64,000 nucleotides of DNA from Thermoanaerobaculia bacterium (lineage in GTDB: Bacteria > Acidobacteriota > Thermoanaerobaculia > UBA5066). Below, piece after piece: positions 1 to 8,641 of the stretch. The stretch is taken from contig JAJVIN010000013.1 of the NCBI GenBank assembly GCA_022071945.1, positions 62,001 through 126,000 on the forward strand. Direction: 5' to 3'. The notes beneath the pieces are model-generated. The model had not been told where the DNA came from, made no database searches, and saw only the letters and a list, made by a program, of their open reading frames with translations. A program made the position numbers and the translations under genes. Position 1 is the stretch's first letter, and the number at the start of each line of letters is the position of its first letter.

Positions 1-974
1 ATGCCGCCGATCAAGTTCTTCCTCATCTTCCAGAGCGTGAAGCAGGCGCCGACGAGCATGCCGCCGACGGCGATCGGCCGGACGATGTAGCGGTAGAGGT
101 GTCCGGCCAGCCCCGCCCAGTTCTGGACACCGTCCGCGCTCGTGTACTTGTCGATCATGACCGGACCGAGGAAGAAGACGAGCAGGGGGACGAAGAGGCC
201 CCAGGCGAGGAGTCCACCCGCGAAGTTCAGCGCGCCGAGCTCGGGACCGATGATGTACCCGACACCCAGGTAAGCCGGCGTGGCCGCGGGGGCGGACATG
301 GTCGTGATGCCGCCGGCGGCGACCTGATTGGCGTCCTTCGTCAGGCCGAGCCTCACGAAGCTCTCCTTCCACTTGCCGACGTTGAGCGGGAAGTCGTTGG
401 AGGCGCGGAAGATCCCCGCATCGCCCAGGAGCTTGATGAGGGCGCCCACTCCCATCGCCTTGAAGAGCTGGATGGCGGCGTCCGCGCCGCGCTGGCCGGC
501 CTTGTGGATCTCGGCCGCCGCGACCGACTCGGGGAACGGCAGACCCTTGTCCTCGACCATGACGCGCCTCAGGATCGTCACGAAGAGGATTCCGAGGAGT
601 CCCCCGAGGATCATCAGCGCCGTGGCCGTGGCGTATTCCTTCATGTCGAAGGGTTTGCCGAACTTCCACATGTCGAGGATCACGAACGCCGGGATCGTGA
701 AGATCGCTCCGGCCGCGACCGACTCGCCGATGGAGCCGACCGTTCGAGCGAAGTTCTCCTCGAGCAGCGAGCCCTTGACGATTCTGAGGACGGCCATGCC
801 GATGACGGCGGCGGGGTACGTCGCCGCGATCGTCATCCCGGCCTTCAGGCCGAGATAGGCGTTGGCGGCCCCGAGAATGACGCTCATCAGCAGGCCGAGG
901 ATCAAGGCGCGCAGCGTGAACTCGCTCATCGTCGAGCTTGCCGGCACGAAGGGCTGAAACGGTTTCTCACTCAT
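1..974 (-). CDS. OPT-family oligopeptide transporter (3' end beyond window)
   Basis: Reading the minus strand from the ATG at 974-972 gives about 324 residues with no stop before the window edge, so only the N-terminal half is seen. After a short polar start the protein is strongly hydrophobic, with several membrane segments. It contains the glycine/alanine-rich stretch NAYLGLKAGMTIAATYPAAV near residue 40, typical of the oligopeptide transporter (OPT) superfamily. A later stretch, AATPAYLGVGYIIGPELGALN, also fits. Family members import small peptides or metal-chelate complexes across the inner membrane; the substrate cannot be read here. A GAGAGG-like purine run lies just upstream of the ATG. 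The exonuclease gene lies upstream on the same strand with a gap of about 146 nt, so co-transcription is possible but not shown. Confidence 0.85.
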   Translation of the reverse strand, partial: MSEKPFQPFVPASSTMSEFTLRALILGLLMSVILGAANAYLGLKAGMTIAATYPAAVIGMAVLRIVKGSLLEENFARTVGSIGESVAAGAIFTIPAFVILDMWKFGKPFDMKEYATATALMILGGLLGILFVTILRRVMVEDKGLPFPESVAAAEIHKAGQRGADAAIQLFKAMGVGALIKLLGDAGIFRASNDFPLNVGKWKESFVRLGLTKDANQVAAGGITTMSAPAATPAYLGVGYIIGPELGALNFAGGLLAWGLFVPLLVFFLGPVMIDKYTSADGVQNWAGLAGHLYRYIVRPIAVGGMLVGACFTLWKMRKNLIGG

Positions 975-1120
975 TCACGGGGTTCCTCTCTTGCCGTGAT
1001 CAGGATGGAACGAGGACTGTGGGGCGACGGGCATCCGGAGCGGGATTCTACACGCCGCATTCGCGCAAAAGCCGCGTAGAAGAGCCTCGAAACCTGCCTT
1101 TCTCCTTCGGGGGCCGCTCT

Positions 1121-1822
1121 TCACGAGGGATCGTTTCGAGAGCTCTGGAAGACCGGAAGAAGGGTCGGCTCGAGCCTGCGGTAGAGCTCCGCCGTGGCCT
1201 CGATGTCGCGCCGGCAGTACGCGGCGATCTCCAGGATCCGCCCCTCCCGGTACGCCTTTCCCACCGTGTAGCCGTGCATCTCCTGGCTCTTCGGCGACGG
1301 GACGCCGAAAGCCTCGCACGCCACGTGGAGGCTGGGCCTCTGAAGGGTCGCCCCGAAGAACGTGAGCACCTCGAGGAGATCGACGTGGTCCTCGACCCGG
1401 TAGCGGTATCCGCTCAGGTTACGCGAGGGGCGAAGGCCGAGGACCGCGCTCCTGATCGCGAGAAACGGGCCATCGAAAGAGCGGCCGTTGAACGTCACGA
1501 CCCGCTGGTACCGCTTCAGATCCCGCCAGAAACTCTCCAGCATCTCCTTCTCGGACGTCCCGACCATCTCGAAGGATCCGTCTTCCGTCTTGTGTTCCTG
1601 CCGTCCTCCATCCCTCTCGTAAAAGACCCTCCCCATGCCCGAATCGGGGTTCAGCATTCCGATCGCGATGACGCGGGAGGCGTAGGGAGACAGCGACCTC
1701 CACTCCTTCTTCTTTCTGTACTCCTCGCCCCGCGCTCCCCGGGTCAACCACTCGCGAACGCCGGGTTCGAGGTCGAGCCATGGCAAGGCTGCGGTCTCGA
1801 TGTCGAAGACGACCGTTGCCAC
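1121..1822 (-). CDS. predicted 3'-5' exonuclease, PolB-like DEDDy family
   Basis: The GTG start at 1822 is preferred over an upstream ATG at 1954 because it sits directly on the stop of the preceding gene (TAGTG, one shared base) and the homologous part starts there. The 233-residue protein shows the three exonuclease motifs of the DnaQ/PolB exonuclease superfamily: VVFDIET near residues 5-11 (Exo I, metal-binding D and E), FNGRSFDGPF near 113-122 (Exo II) and YCRRDIEATAEL near 205 (Exo III, Tyr/Asp of DEDDy). Such stand-alone proteins are predicted to remove nucleotides from 3' ends in DNA repair or RNA trimming; the substrate is not predictable. Translational coupling with the upstream hydrolase-like gene is likely. 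Confidence 0.85.
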   Translation of the reverse strand: MATVVFDIETAALPWLDLEPGVREWLTRGARGEEYRKKKEWRSLSPYASRVIAIGMLNPDSGMGRVFYERDGGRQEHKTEDGSFEMVGTSEKEMLESFWRDLKRYQRVVTFNGRSFDGPFLAIRSAVLGLRPSRNLSGYRYRVEDHVDLLEVLTFFGATLQRPSLHVACEAFGVPSPKSQEMHGYTVGKAYREGRILEIAAYCRRDIEATAELYRRLEPTLLPVFQSSRNDPS

Positions 1823-2865
1823 TACGGCACCGGAGGGGACTGGGGGGCGGGCGTTCCGGCCGGGACGGGGGCGAGCGTCGACACCGCCGGGACCCTCAGG
1901 ATCGGAACGGCCGGCGCGGGGGGCGGGATCGCTCCGAGCTCCCGGGCGAGCCACGCGACGGTCTCGGCGGCGGCCTCCTGGTGCTTCTCGAGAAGGGTCC
2001 GGGCGTGTTCGGCTCCGGGGTAGACGATGAGTTTCTTCGCTCCCTCCCCGTCGGCGACGAGCGAGCGGGCGGAAGCCTCACGGCCCGGGTCTCCCACCGA
2101 TGCGATCACGAGAGTGGAGCGCGGTTTGGTGGCGCGCGAGCCGGAAAGCTCCGCGAGGTTCGTGGTCGAAGGCGAGATCGCTACCCCCGCCTGGGCCCAG
2201 CCGTTGGCCGTTGCCAGGACAGCGAGATTCGCCCCGACCTGCCAGCCCGCCACGCCGGCCTTTCGGGTTCGCGCAAGAAGCCACTGGCACGCCGTCTCGA
2301 CGTCACGCGGGAACGCCCGTGGGTCCTTCAGGAGTCTGGGCGTGACCTGGATCCGTCCCGACTTCTTCCTCGTCGATTCGCCGTGGCCTCTCAGGTCGAG
2401 GGTCAAGACGGCGAGGCCCTTTTCTCGAAAGGCCGGAACGAAGGGGTCCCATTCCCTTCGATCCCTCGAGAACGCGTGAACGAGGAGAACCGCGGGGGCG
2501 TCGGGCTGCCCGGCGACCGGCATCCAGGAACCCGCGAGCTCCACTCCATCCGGAGTCTCGAACGTGACCCGGTTCGGGTCGACGGGCCGGGGCGCCACGG
2601 GAGGAGCGGGCTTTGACGTCCCCTTTCCCTTCTTGGCGGGCTTCTTCTTGGTCTTTTTCGAGGTCTTGGAAGACTTCTTCGCGACCGTCACCGAGTGAGG
2701 CCGGTTCTGAGAGGCCCGGGCAGAAGACCCGCGGTGGGCGGCCGTCGCCGTGCCCCCCCTGCCGGAAGCGAGAGCTTCTCCCTTCGAGAGCGCCAGGACC
2801 ACGGCAATTGCTAGAAGGCGCGCCCAGAATGCCGTCCAGACCCGGGAGGGGCGTTCTACCCTCAC
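1822..2865 (-). CDS. exported alpha/beta-hydrolase-like protein lacking the nucleophile serine
   Basis: The GTG at 2865 is chosen because it puts a signal-peptide-like segment (VWTAFWARLLAIAVVLALSKG) at the N-terminus; the open frame continues to 3048 without a better start. A lysine-rich linker (KKSSKTSKKTKKKPAKKGKG) follows, then an alpha/beta-hydrolase domain: a beta-strand/oxyanion segment VLLVHAFSRDRREWDPF, a conserved LDLRGHGES, a candidate acid in SVGDPG and a histidine in YPGAEHART. The nucleophile elbow, normally GxSxG, reads GWQVGA, so the catalytic serine is replaced by glutamine. The protein may be non-catalytic or use another mechanism. The C-terminus is proline/alanine rich. The stop overlaps the start of the exonuclease gene. 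It is divergent from nadA. Confidence 0.7.
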   Translation of the reverse strand: MRVERPSRVWTAFWARLLAIAVVLALSKGEALASGRGGTATAAHRGSSARASQNRPHSVTVAKKSSKTSKKTKKKPAKKGKGTSKPAPPVAPRPVDPNRVTFETPDGVELAGSWMPVAGQPDAPAVLLVHAFSRDRREWDPFVPAFREKGLAVLTLDLRGHGESTRKKSGRIQVTPRLLKDPRAFPRDVETACQWLLARTRKAGVAGWQVGANLAVLATANGWAQAGVAISPSTTNLAELSGSRATKPRSTLVIASVGDPGREASARSLVADGEGAKKLIVYPGAEHARTLLEKHQEAAAETVAWLARELGAIPPPAPAVPILRVPAVSTLAPVPAGTPAPQSPPVP

Positions 2866-3005
2866 TCTCGGGCGACCTCGCTTTTCACGCGCGAAATCAA
2901 CAAGGTGCCGGCCGGTCTCGAGGTCATCGGGAGTCCTATCCGAAGGGCGGACACGAAAGTTTAGCAAGGCCGGTGCCTGCCCTGACGCGTCGTAGAATGC
3001 CGCGG

Positions 3006-3995
3006 ATGCCCACACCCGAGATCTCGACCCCGGCCGTGGAGATCCCACGGAACCTCGAAGACGCCATCCTTGCCCTGAAGAAGGAGAGGCGGGCCGTCAT
3101 CCTCGCTCACTATTACCAGGAGTCCGAGATCCAGGACTTGGCCGACTTCATCGGGGACTCCCTGGAGCTCTCGAGAAAGGCGACCCGGGTCGAGGAGCCG
3201 GTGATCCTGTTCTGCGGCGTCCACTTCATGGCCGAGACCGCGAAGATCCTGAACCCCGAGAAACGCGTCATCGTGCCCGATCTGGAAGCCGGGTGTTCCC
3301 TGGCGGACGGTTGCCCGGCCCCGCTCTTTGCCGAGTGGCTGAAGAAATACCCCGGACACACGGTCGTCAGCTACATCAATTGTTCAGCCGCGGTGAAGGC
3401 CCTCTCGGACGTGATCGTCACGTCGAGCTCGGCCGAGGTGATCCTGAGGCAGATCCCCGGCCCGGTCGTCTTCGCTCCCGACCGCAACCTCGCGGCATGG
3501 GTGGAGAGGCGGCTCTCCCGCAAGTTCGCCGTCTGGCCGGGCACGTGTGTCGTGCACGAGACCTTCTCGGAAAAGAAGCTCGTCGAGCTGATGACCCGGC
3601 ACCCCGAGGCCGAGGTGATCGCCCACCCCGAATGCGAGGACCGGATTCTCGCCCTGGCGAACTACATCGGCTCGACGACGGCACTCCTGAGGTACGTCAC
3701 GGAGTCCTCCTCGTCCTCCTTCATCGTCGCCACGGAAGAGGGGATCCTCCACCAGATGCGAAAGGCGGCTCCGGGGAAAGAGCTGATTCCCGCTCCTCCC
3801 GACGAGGCGTGCTCGTGCAACACGTGCCCTCACATGAAGCGAAACACGATGGAGAAGGTCTACCTCGCCCTCTTGAATCTCGCTCCGGCCGTCGAGGTCC
3901 CCGAGGCCATCCGGCTCCGGGCGAAAAAGCCGATCGACCGGATGCTCGAGATGACGGCCGGCCAGACCCTCGCCCCCGCTCTCGGCCGGTCGTGA
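3006..3995 (+). CDS. nadA: quinolinate synthase A
   Basis: This 329-residue protein (330 codons with stop) matches NadA, which condenses iminoaspartate with dihydroxyacetone phosphate to give quinolinate for NAD biosynthesis in the cytosol, using a [4Fe-4S] cluster. Diagnostic stretches are AVILAHYYQESEIQDLADF and GDSLELSRKA near the N-terminus, MAETAKILNPEKRV and PDLEAGCSLADGCP (first cluster cysteine), WPGTCVVHE (second) and CSCNTCPHMKRNTMEKVYLA near the C-terminus (third). Length is close to the short bacterial form. A second in-frame ATG at 2997 is possible; 3006 is used because a TAGAAT box at 2993-2998 overlaps the earlier one. No nadB or nadC is present in the window. The phosphatase gene begins 7 nt after the stop. 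Confidence 0.95.
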   Translation: MPTPEISTPAVEIPRNLEDAILALKKERRAVILAHYYQESEIQDLADFIGDSLELSRKATRVEEPVILFCGVHFMAETAKILNPEKRVIVPDLEAGCSLADGCPAPLFAEWLKKYPGHTVVSYINCSAAVKALSDVIVTSSSAEVILRQIPGPVVFAPDRNLAAWVERRLSRKFAVWPGTCVVHETFSEKKLVELMTRHPEAEVIAHPECEDRILALANYIGSTTALLRYVTESSSSSFIVATEEGILHQMRKAAPGKELIPAPPDEACSCNTCPHMKRNTMEKVYLALLNLAPAVEVPEAIRLRAKKPIDRMLEMTAGQTLAPALGRS

Positions 3996-4002
3996 CGCGG
4001 CC

Positions 4003-6360
4003 GTGAACCCGGATCGAGAGCGCGCCACGCGGTCGTTTCCTCTCGGCTCCCTGGCCGCGGGCGCTGTCCTCCTCGCTCTCGGGCTCTGGGCCGCCCAGAA
4101 AACCCTGCCGGAGTGGTCGGTCCCGAAGCGGCCCGCAAGAGACAGCGTTCGGGCGGCCGTGGGAACTCTCGAGGCCGCCGGGGCGAGGCTCGGGGAATCG
4201 AGCCTTCGCCTGAGGCGATCCTCCCTGTATCCCCACCTCTATGAGAGAGCGTTCCGGCAGCTGGGCCCGAACGCCCGGGAGTACCTCGCCGAAAGGGGAG
4301 GATTCTGCGCCTGGACCCTCTCGGCGGATCTCTCCATTGGGAAGGGTGCTCCCGGGCTCGCCAGTCTGTCGTTCGACTCGAAAGGACAAATCCGGAGGCT
4401 CGACTGGCGACCGGCGGGACTCCTGCTCCTCATGAAGGAGACGCGGGAGGACGACCGAAAGGCCAGGGACGCACTGGCGGCCCGGCTCGTCGACCTCCTC
4501 GCCGGCGGCGAGAAGAGAGGCGCGGAATCGACCGTCCTCGAGGCGGGGGGAAACGCGGTCAATCGGGTCTGGCGGCTTGCCGAGACGCCCGGCCAGCCCG
4601 GTGAGTGGGTGACGGAGCTCGTGGCGGGGGGAAACGTGATCGCCGTCGGCCGGGAGCTCGCCAGCACGGGGGCTTCCCGCGGGGCTGGGCAGGGCTATGT
4701 CGGCCGCGCGCTCACGATCGCGGGACTCTCGGGGCTCCTCGTCGTTTCCGTGCTCGTGACACTCGGGGTCCTGCTCTTCAAGAGGCGTCTGAGCTTCCGG
4801 ATCGCGATCTGGCTCGGGGGCCTCGTCCTGGCCACGGCGATCCTGTCGGGAACGGCCCTCGACTCGATGATGAGAAACGGGGGTGTCCTGGCCCTCCTGT
4901 TCTTCTCGGGTGGTCTGGCGACCTCGGCGTTCCTGGTCGCCCTGTGGGCCGTTGCCGAGTCGCTCCTTCGGGACTCGGTTCCGGGGTTCACGACGAGCCT
5001 GGACGCGCTCTTCGGGGGCCGGATCGGACCGCGTTCGGCGCGGGCCCTCCTCGGTGGACTCGGCCTCGGGGCCGCCACGGCCGGCCTTCGTCTCCTCCTC
5101 CACGCCTTCGCGGGGACCGTGCCCGCGACAGGGGTCTTTCCCGTGGCCGCGTCCTTCAATTACCCGTTCTACTCCTTCATGGGCAACCCGTTCACCGAGG
5201 GAGGGTACGCCGCGGCGATCTTCGTTCTGTTCGCGGCGGCTCTGCGGAGACTCCTTTCGAAGGAGAAGGCCGACCCGATCGCCATCGCCGGGCTGGCCCT
5301 GGCCAAGTCGGCGGCGATCCCCATCATGCCCTGGGGCGCGTCCCTCATCCTGTTTCTCATCGAGGGCATCCTCCTTCTCTACGCCTTCCGCCGGTATGGC
5401 CTGACCGGGCTCCTCGTGACCGCGATTTCGGCCTGCCTCTTCCGTGACTTGCCCGCGAGCTTCGTCTACATGCCGAATCAGATCCTGCCGTTCGTGATCT
5501 CGGGAGTCTGTCTCGCGGTGATCGCGGGCACCGGTTTCGTCGGCATGGGGAGGGCGAGCTCGGTGGAGGAAGGGAAGCTCGACGGTCCGGATTACGTCAG
5601 GCGCCTCGAGAAAGAGCGCCGCGTCACGTACGAAATGGGCCTTCTGTCCCGGATGCAGCTCGCCTTGCTCCCCGAGCGGCCGCCACAGGTGAAGGGCCTC
5701 GATCTGGCGGCCCGGTCCCGGATCGCCAACGAAGCCGGAGGGGACCTCTACGACTTCATTCCGGACGCCGGCGGCTTTCTCTGGATCGCGGCCGGAGATG
5801 TCGCGGGCCACGGGTACTCGTGCGGGATCCAGCAGGCCATGGTGAAGGCGTCGCTCCTGAGCCTCGTGAAGGCAGGCCGGAAACCTTCCGAGGTGCTCGA
5901 CGAGATCCACCGGGTCCTCGGGATGGTCAGGAAGAGCCGGCTCTTCACGTCGCTCGTCCTTCTGAGGCTCGATCCCGCGTCCGGGGCCGGTTTGATCGCC
6001 AATGCCGGCCACCCGTACCCGTTGATGATCCTCGAGGGGAAATGCCAGGAGATCGCGATCCCCGGCCTTCCTCTCGGGCAGGGGCCGCCGCGCTCGTATC
6101 GGGATGTTCCGTTTCAGCTGGAAGAGGGGGCCTCTCTCGTTCTGGCGTCGGATGGGCTTTTCGAGGCGGGGAACCGGGAGGGCGCCCCGTACGGCTACTC
6201 GCGGGCGCAGGCGGTTCTCGAGACCGTCGGGCTCTGGCGGCGGCCCGCCGAGGGGATCCTCGAGGCTCTCCTGGCCGACCTCGAGCTGCATGCGGACCAG
6301 ACGGGCCTGGCCGACGACACGACGGTCGTGGTCGTCAAGCGAACGGCCCTGGCGTGGTGA
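4003..6360 (+). CDS. multi-pass membrane protein with C-terminal SpoIIE/RsbU-type PP2C phosphatase
   Basis: Starts with GTG, 7 nt after nadA, and encodes 785 residues. Residues of about 13-30 form one membrane segment, followed by an extracytoplasmic-looking region of about 200 residues. Residues of about 230-520 contain many hydrophobic helices. The C-terminal third is a PP2C-like serine phosphatase of the SpoIIE/RsbU type: SRIANEAGGDLYDF (metal-binding GGDxYD near 579), AAGDVAGHGYS, LIANAGHPYPL, LASDGLFEAGN and ADDTTVVVV. Such proteins dephosphorylate anti-anti-sigma factors or related STAS proteins and respond to a membrane-sensed signal. No STAS or anti-sigma gene is in the window, so the partner is unknown. 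The signal may reach the enzyme through the membrane helices. Close spacing suggests co-transcription with nadA. Confidence 0.9.
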   Translation: MNPDRERATRSFPLGSLAAGAVLLALGLWAAQKTLPEWSVPKRPARDSVRAAVGTLEAAGARLGESSLRLRRSSLYPHLYERAFRQLGPNAREYLAERGGFCAWTLSADLSIGKGAPGLASLSFDSKGQIRRLDWRPAGLLLLMKETREDDRKARDALAARLVDLLAGGEKRGAESTVLEAGGNAVNRVWRLAETPGQPGEWVTELVAGGNVIAVGRELASTGASRGAGQGYVGRALTIAGLSGLLVVSVLVTLGVLLFKRRLSFRIAIWLGGLVLATAILSGTALDSMMRNGGVLALLFFSGGLATSAFLVALWAVAESLLRDSVPGFTTSLDALFGGRIGPRSARALLGGLGLGAATAGLRLLLHAFAGTVPATGVFPVAASFNYPFYSFMGNPFTEGGYAAAIFVLFAAALRRLLSKEKADPIAIAGLALAKSAAIPIMPWGASLILFLIEGILLLYAFRRYGLTGLLVTAISACLFRDLPASFVYMPNQILPFVISGVCLAVIAGTGFVGMGRASSVEEGKLDGPDYVRRLEKERRVTYEMGLLSRMQLALLPERPPQVKGLDLAARSRIANEAGGDLYDFIPDAGGFLWIAAGDVAGHGYSCGIQQAMVKASLLSLVKAGRKPSEVLDEIHRVLGMVRKSRLFTSLVLLRLDPASGAGLIANAGHPYPLMILEGKCQEIAIPGLPLGQGPPRSYRDVPFQLEEGASLVLASDGLFEAGNREGAPYGYSRAQAVLETVGLWRRPAEGILEALLADLELHADQTGLADDTTVVVVKRTALAW

Positions 6361-6509
6361 GGGAGCGGGCGAGAGTCCGAACAGGCAGTCAGAACGCGGC
6401 CGGAGGGCGGCTTCCGTGGGGAGGACTCGCTTCGTCTTGCTCCAGGGGACCGCGAGGGGACTTCGAGGGTGTTCCGTCTCCCGAAAGAGCGTGAGAGGAT
6501 CCCGGCGCC

Positions 6510-7073
6510 ATGAAGATTGCGTTCATCGGGACCCACGGCGTCGGCAAGACGACGCTGTGCTACGACCTCGCCGCGAACTTGAAGCGACGGGACCTCACCG
6601 TCGAGCTCGTGCGCGAAGTCGCCCGCGAGTGCCCGCTGCCGATCAACCGCGAGACCACCCTCAAGGCTCAGTCCTGGATCCTGCACAGCCAGATCGCCTG
6701 GGAGCTTCAGGCCGAGGCCAAGGCCGAAGTCGTGGTCTGTGACCGCGCCGTCCTCGACAACTTCTGCTATCTGAAGAGGGCCACGGCGACCTCGGGTGTC
6801 GACCCGGTTCTCGAGAGCATGGTCCGGGCCTGGACCCTCACGTACGACTTCCTCTTTCACGTCCCGATCGTCGGTGATCCGAGCTTCGATGGCGTCAGGG
6901 ACACCGACCGGCTCTTCCAGCGCGAGATCGAGGAGCTTCTCGAGGAACTTCTGGCAAGCTGGAAGATCCCGTTTTCGGTGCTCGATCCCGCTCGCCGGGA
7001 CGGGTGGGGAAAGGACGCCCTCGAGGCTCTTCTTCCGGTCCTTCGCCCCCAGGAGCTTCTCTTTCCGGAGTGA
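6510..7073 (+). CDS. P-loop NTPase/kinase-like protein (AAA_28, NadR-kinase-like)
   Basis: A 187-residue cytosolic protein. The Walker A motif FIGTHGVGKTT is at residues 5-15, and a kinase-like VVVCDRAVLDN acidic motif lies near residue 75. The stretch DFLFHVPIVGDPSFDGVRDT suggests a lid/nucleotide-monophosphate-kinase-like fold as in the AAA_28 family and in the kinase domain of NadR. This could phosphorylate a nucleoside or ribosyl-nicotinamide, but no substrate residue is diagnostic. A GAGAGGA box lies about 11 nt upstream of the ATG. A 149-nt gap separates it from the phosphatase gene; no clear terminator was seen there. Confidence 0.75.
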   Translation: MKIAFIGTHGVGKTTLCYDLAANLKRRDLTVELVREVARECPLPINRETTLKAQSWILHSQIAWELQAEAKAEVVVCDRAVLDNFCYLKRATATSGVDPVLESMVRAWTLTYDFLFHVPIVGDPSFDGVRDTDRLFQREIEELLEELLASWKIPFSVLDPARRDGWGKDALEALLPVLRPQELLFPE

Positions 7074-7123
7074 GCTCCCGCGCGGGTGCTCTGCGGTACG
7101 ATTTCCCCAAAAGGAAGAGTCCG

Positions 7124-8242
7124 ATGAGCTCGAATTCCGGAAAGATCAAGAAGATCGCGATCTGCACGGGCGGGGGCGATGCCCCCGGTTTGAATGCCGT
7201 CATTCATGCGGCCGTCCTGTCGGCCATCAACCGCGGGTGGAAGGTCCTCGGGATACGGGACGGTTACAACGGTCTCATGTTCCCCGAGAACTACGTCAGC
7301 GGCGGGTTGATCCCCCTCACTCGGGACGCGGTCCGCGGGATCACCTCGCTCGGCGGGACCATCCTCGGGACCACCAACAAGGGAAACCCGATGAGCTTCC
7401 CCGTCCGCAGACCGGACGGGACGATCGAGGAGGTCGACCGGACGGATGAGTTGATCCGTCTCTTCTGCCTGCACGAGATCGACGCCCTCATCTCCATCGG
7501 AGGAGACGGGTCTCTCACGATCGCCAACGTCCTGGCGAAAAAGGGTCTCCGGGTCATCGGCGTGCCGAAGACGATCGACAACGACCTCGACAAGACGGTC
7601 ATCACCTTCGGTTTCGACACGGCGGTTTCCTACGCGACCGAGGCGATCGACCGGCTCCACTCGACCGCGGAGTCGCACCAGCGCGTCATGGTCGTCGAGC
7701 TGATGGGGCGCTACGCCGGCTGGATCGCGCTCAATGCGGGCATGCCCGCCTCCGCCGACGTCATTCTCATCCCCGAGATCCCGTACGACCTCGCCAAGGT
7801 CGCCGAGAAGATCAAGGAGCTGGAGAACCGGGGCAAGCGCTACGGGATCATCGTCGTGGCGGAGGGAGCCAAGCCCAAGGAAGGCACCATCTCGGTCGTG
7901 AAGCCGAAAGAGGCAGGCCGCGCCGAACGTCTCGGAGGCGCGGGGGAGCGTGTGACTCGCGAGCTCGAGGAGCTGACGGGACGCGAGATCCGGACTGTCG
8001 TCCTCGGTCACCTCCTCAGGGGAGGCTCGCCGACCGCCTTCGATCGCCTTCTCGCCCTCAGGTTCGGGGCCGCCGCCGTGCGCGCCCTCGACGAGGGGCA
8101 GAGCGGCATCATGGTCGCGCTCGCTCCCCCCACCGTGAATTACGTGCCCCTGATGGAAGCGACAAACCGCATGAAGGTCGTCCCGCTCGATTCGGACGCC
8201 ATCAAGACCGCCCGGGACCTCGGGATCTGCTTCGGCGACTGA
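7124..8242 (+). CDS. pfkA: 6-phosphofructokinase
   Basis: The ATG at 7124 is chosen because AAGGAAGAG precedes it at 7111-7119 and the homologous sequence begins there; an upstream in-frame ATG at 7004 lies inside the preceding gene. The 372-residue protein phosphorylates fructose 6-phosphate in glycolysis. Motifs: CTGGGDAPGLNAVI (nucleotide loop), SIGGDGSLTIA, GVPKTIDNDLDKT (catalytic Asp), VVELMGRYAGWIAL and GHLLRGGSPTAFDR. The residue equivalent to E. coli Gly104 is Gly (residue 129), which favours ATP over pyrophosphate. The residue equivalent to Gly124 is Lys (residue 149), as in pyrophosphate enzymes and some ATP-using ones. Best read as an ATP-type enzyme of the mixed clade; biochemical donor preference is uncertain. 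Confidence 0.93.
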   Translation: MSSNSGKIKKIAICTGGGDAPGLNAVIHAAVLSAINRGWKVLGIRDGYNGLMFPENYVSGGLIPLTRDAVRGITSLGGTILGTTNKGNPMSFPVRRPDGTIEEVDRTDELIRLFCLHEIDALISIGGDGSLTIANVLAKKGLRVIGVPKTIDNDLDKTVITFGFDTAVSYATEAIDRLHSTAESHQRVMVVELMGRYAGWIALNAGMPASADVILIPEIPYDLAKVAEKIKELENRGKRYGIIVVAEGAKPKEGTISVVKPKEAGRAERLGGAGERVTRELEELTGREIRTVVLGHLLRGGSPTAFDRLLALRFGAAAVRALDEGQSGIMVALAPPTVNYVPLMEATNRMKVVPLDSDAIKTARDLGICFGD

Positions 8243-8248
8243 CCGCGC

Positions 8249-8641
8249 CTACTCCTCGCAGAAGCAGGAGGGGAGCGGCTGGGTGTTGATGTAGGTCAGG
8301 TTGTTGGTGTAGCGGGTGAAGCCCTTCTGCTTCTCGACGAGACGCAGAAGGCAGCCGCTCTTCTTCTTCTCGACGAACAGGGTGTAGTCCGTGCCCGACG
8401 GAGCCTGGATCAAGAACGGGCGCGGTCCGTACTGCTGGTAGAGGTGGCTGGCCGGAAACTGAGTCGCCAGCCTGCCGGCCGCCTCCTGGGTCTCGCCTTC
8501 TTCCGTGAGAATCCGCGCGAGCTGCCGCTGGAACGTCTCGCGGCACAGGGGGTCCTCGAGATTCGTCAGGCGGGCGATGGTGGTGCAGCCGCTTCCGAAG
8601 AAAACGAAAAGAGCGAGTCCTGCCGGCAGGGCGCGTTTCAT
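8249..8641 (-). CDS. hypothetical lipoprotein
   Basis: A 130-residue protein with a lipoprotein signal peptide: a basic start (MKRALPAG), a hydrophobic core and the lipobox FGSGC with the acylated cysteine near residue 19. The mature part is small, mixed alpha/beta, with four further cysteines, including the CFC near the C-terminus. I recognise no family. The ATG overlaps the stop of the upstream prephenate dehydrogenase gene by 4 nt, so it is the last gene of the minus-strand run. It converges on pfkA with only 6 nt between the stops. Confidence 0.75.
   Translation of the reverse strand: MKRALPAGLALFVFFGSGCTTIARLTNLEDPLCRETFQRQLARILTEEGETQEAAGRLATQFPASHLYQQYGPRPFLIQAPSGTDYTLFVEKKKSGCLLRLVEKQKGFTRYTNNLTYINTQPLPSCFCEE

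Noticed and set aside
975-1120. TAGAAT box on the minus strand upstream of the OPT gene as a promoter
   Set aside because: No acceptable -35 hexamer at the right distance; too weak to list.
3721-6291. 856-codon open frame on the minus strand
   Set aside because: Antisense to nadA and the phosphatase gene. The composition is the arginine/proline/glutamate-rich shadow typical of high-GC DNA, and the sense genes have clear motifs.
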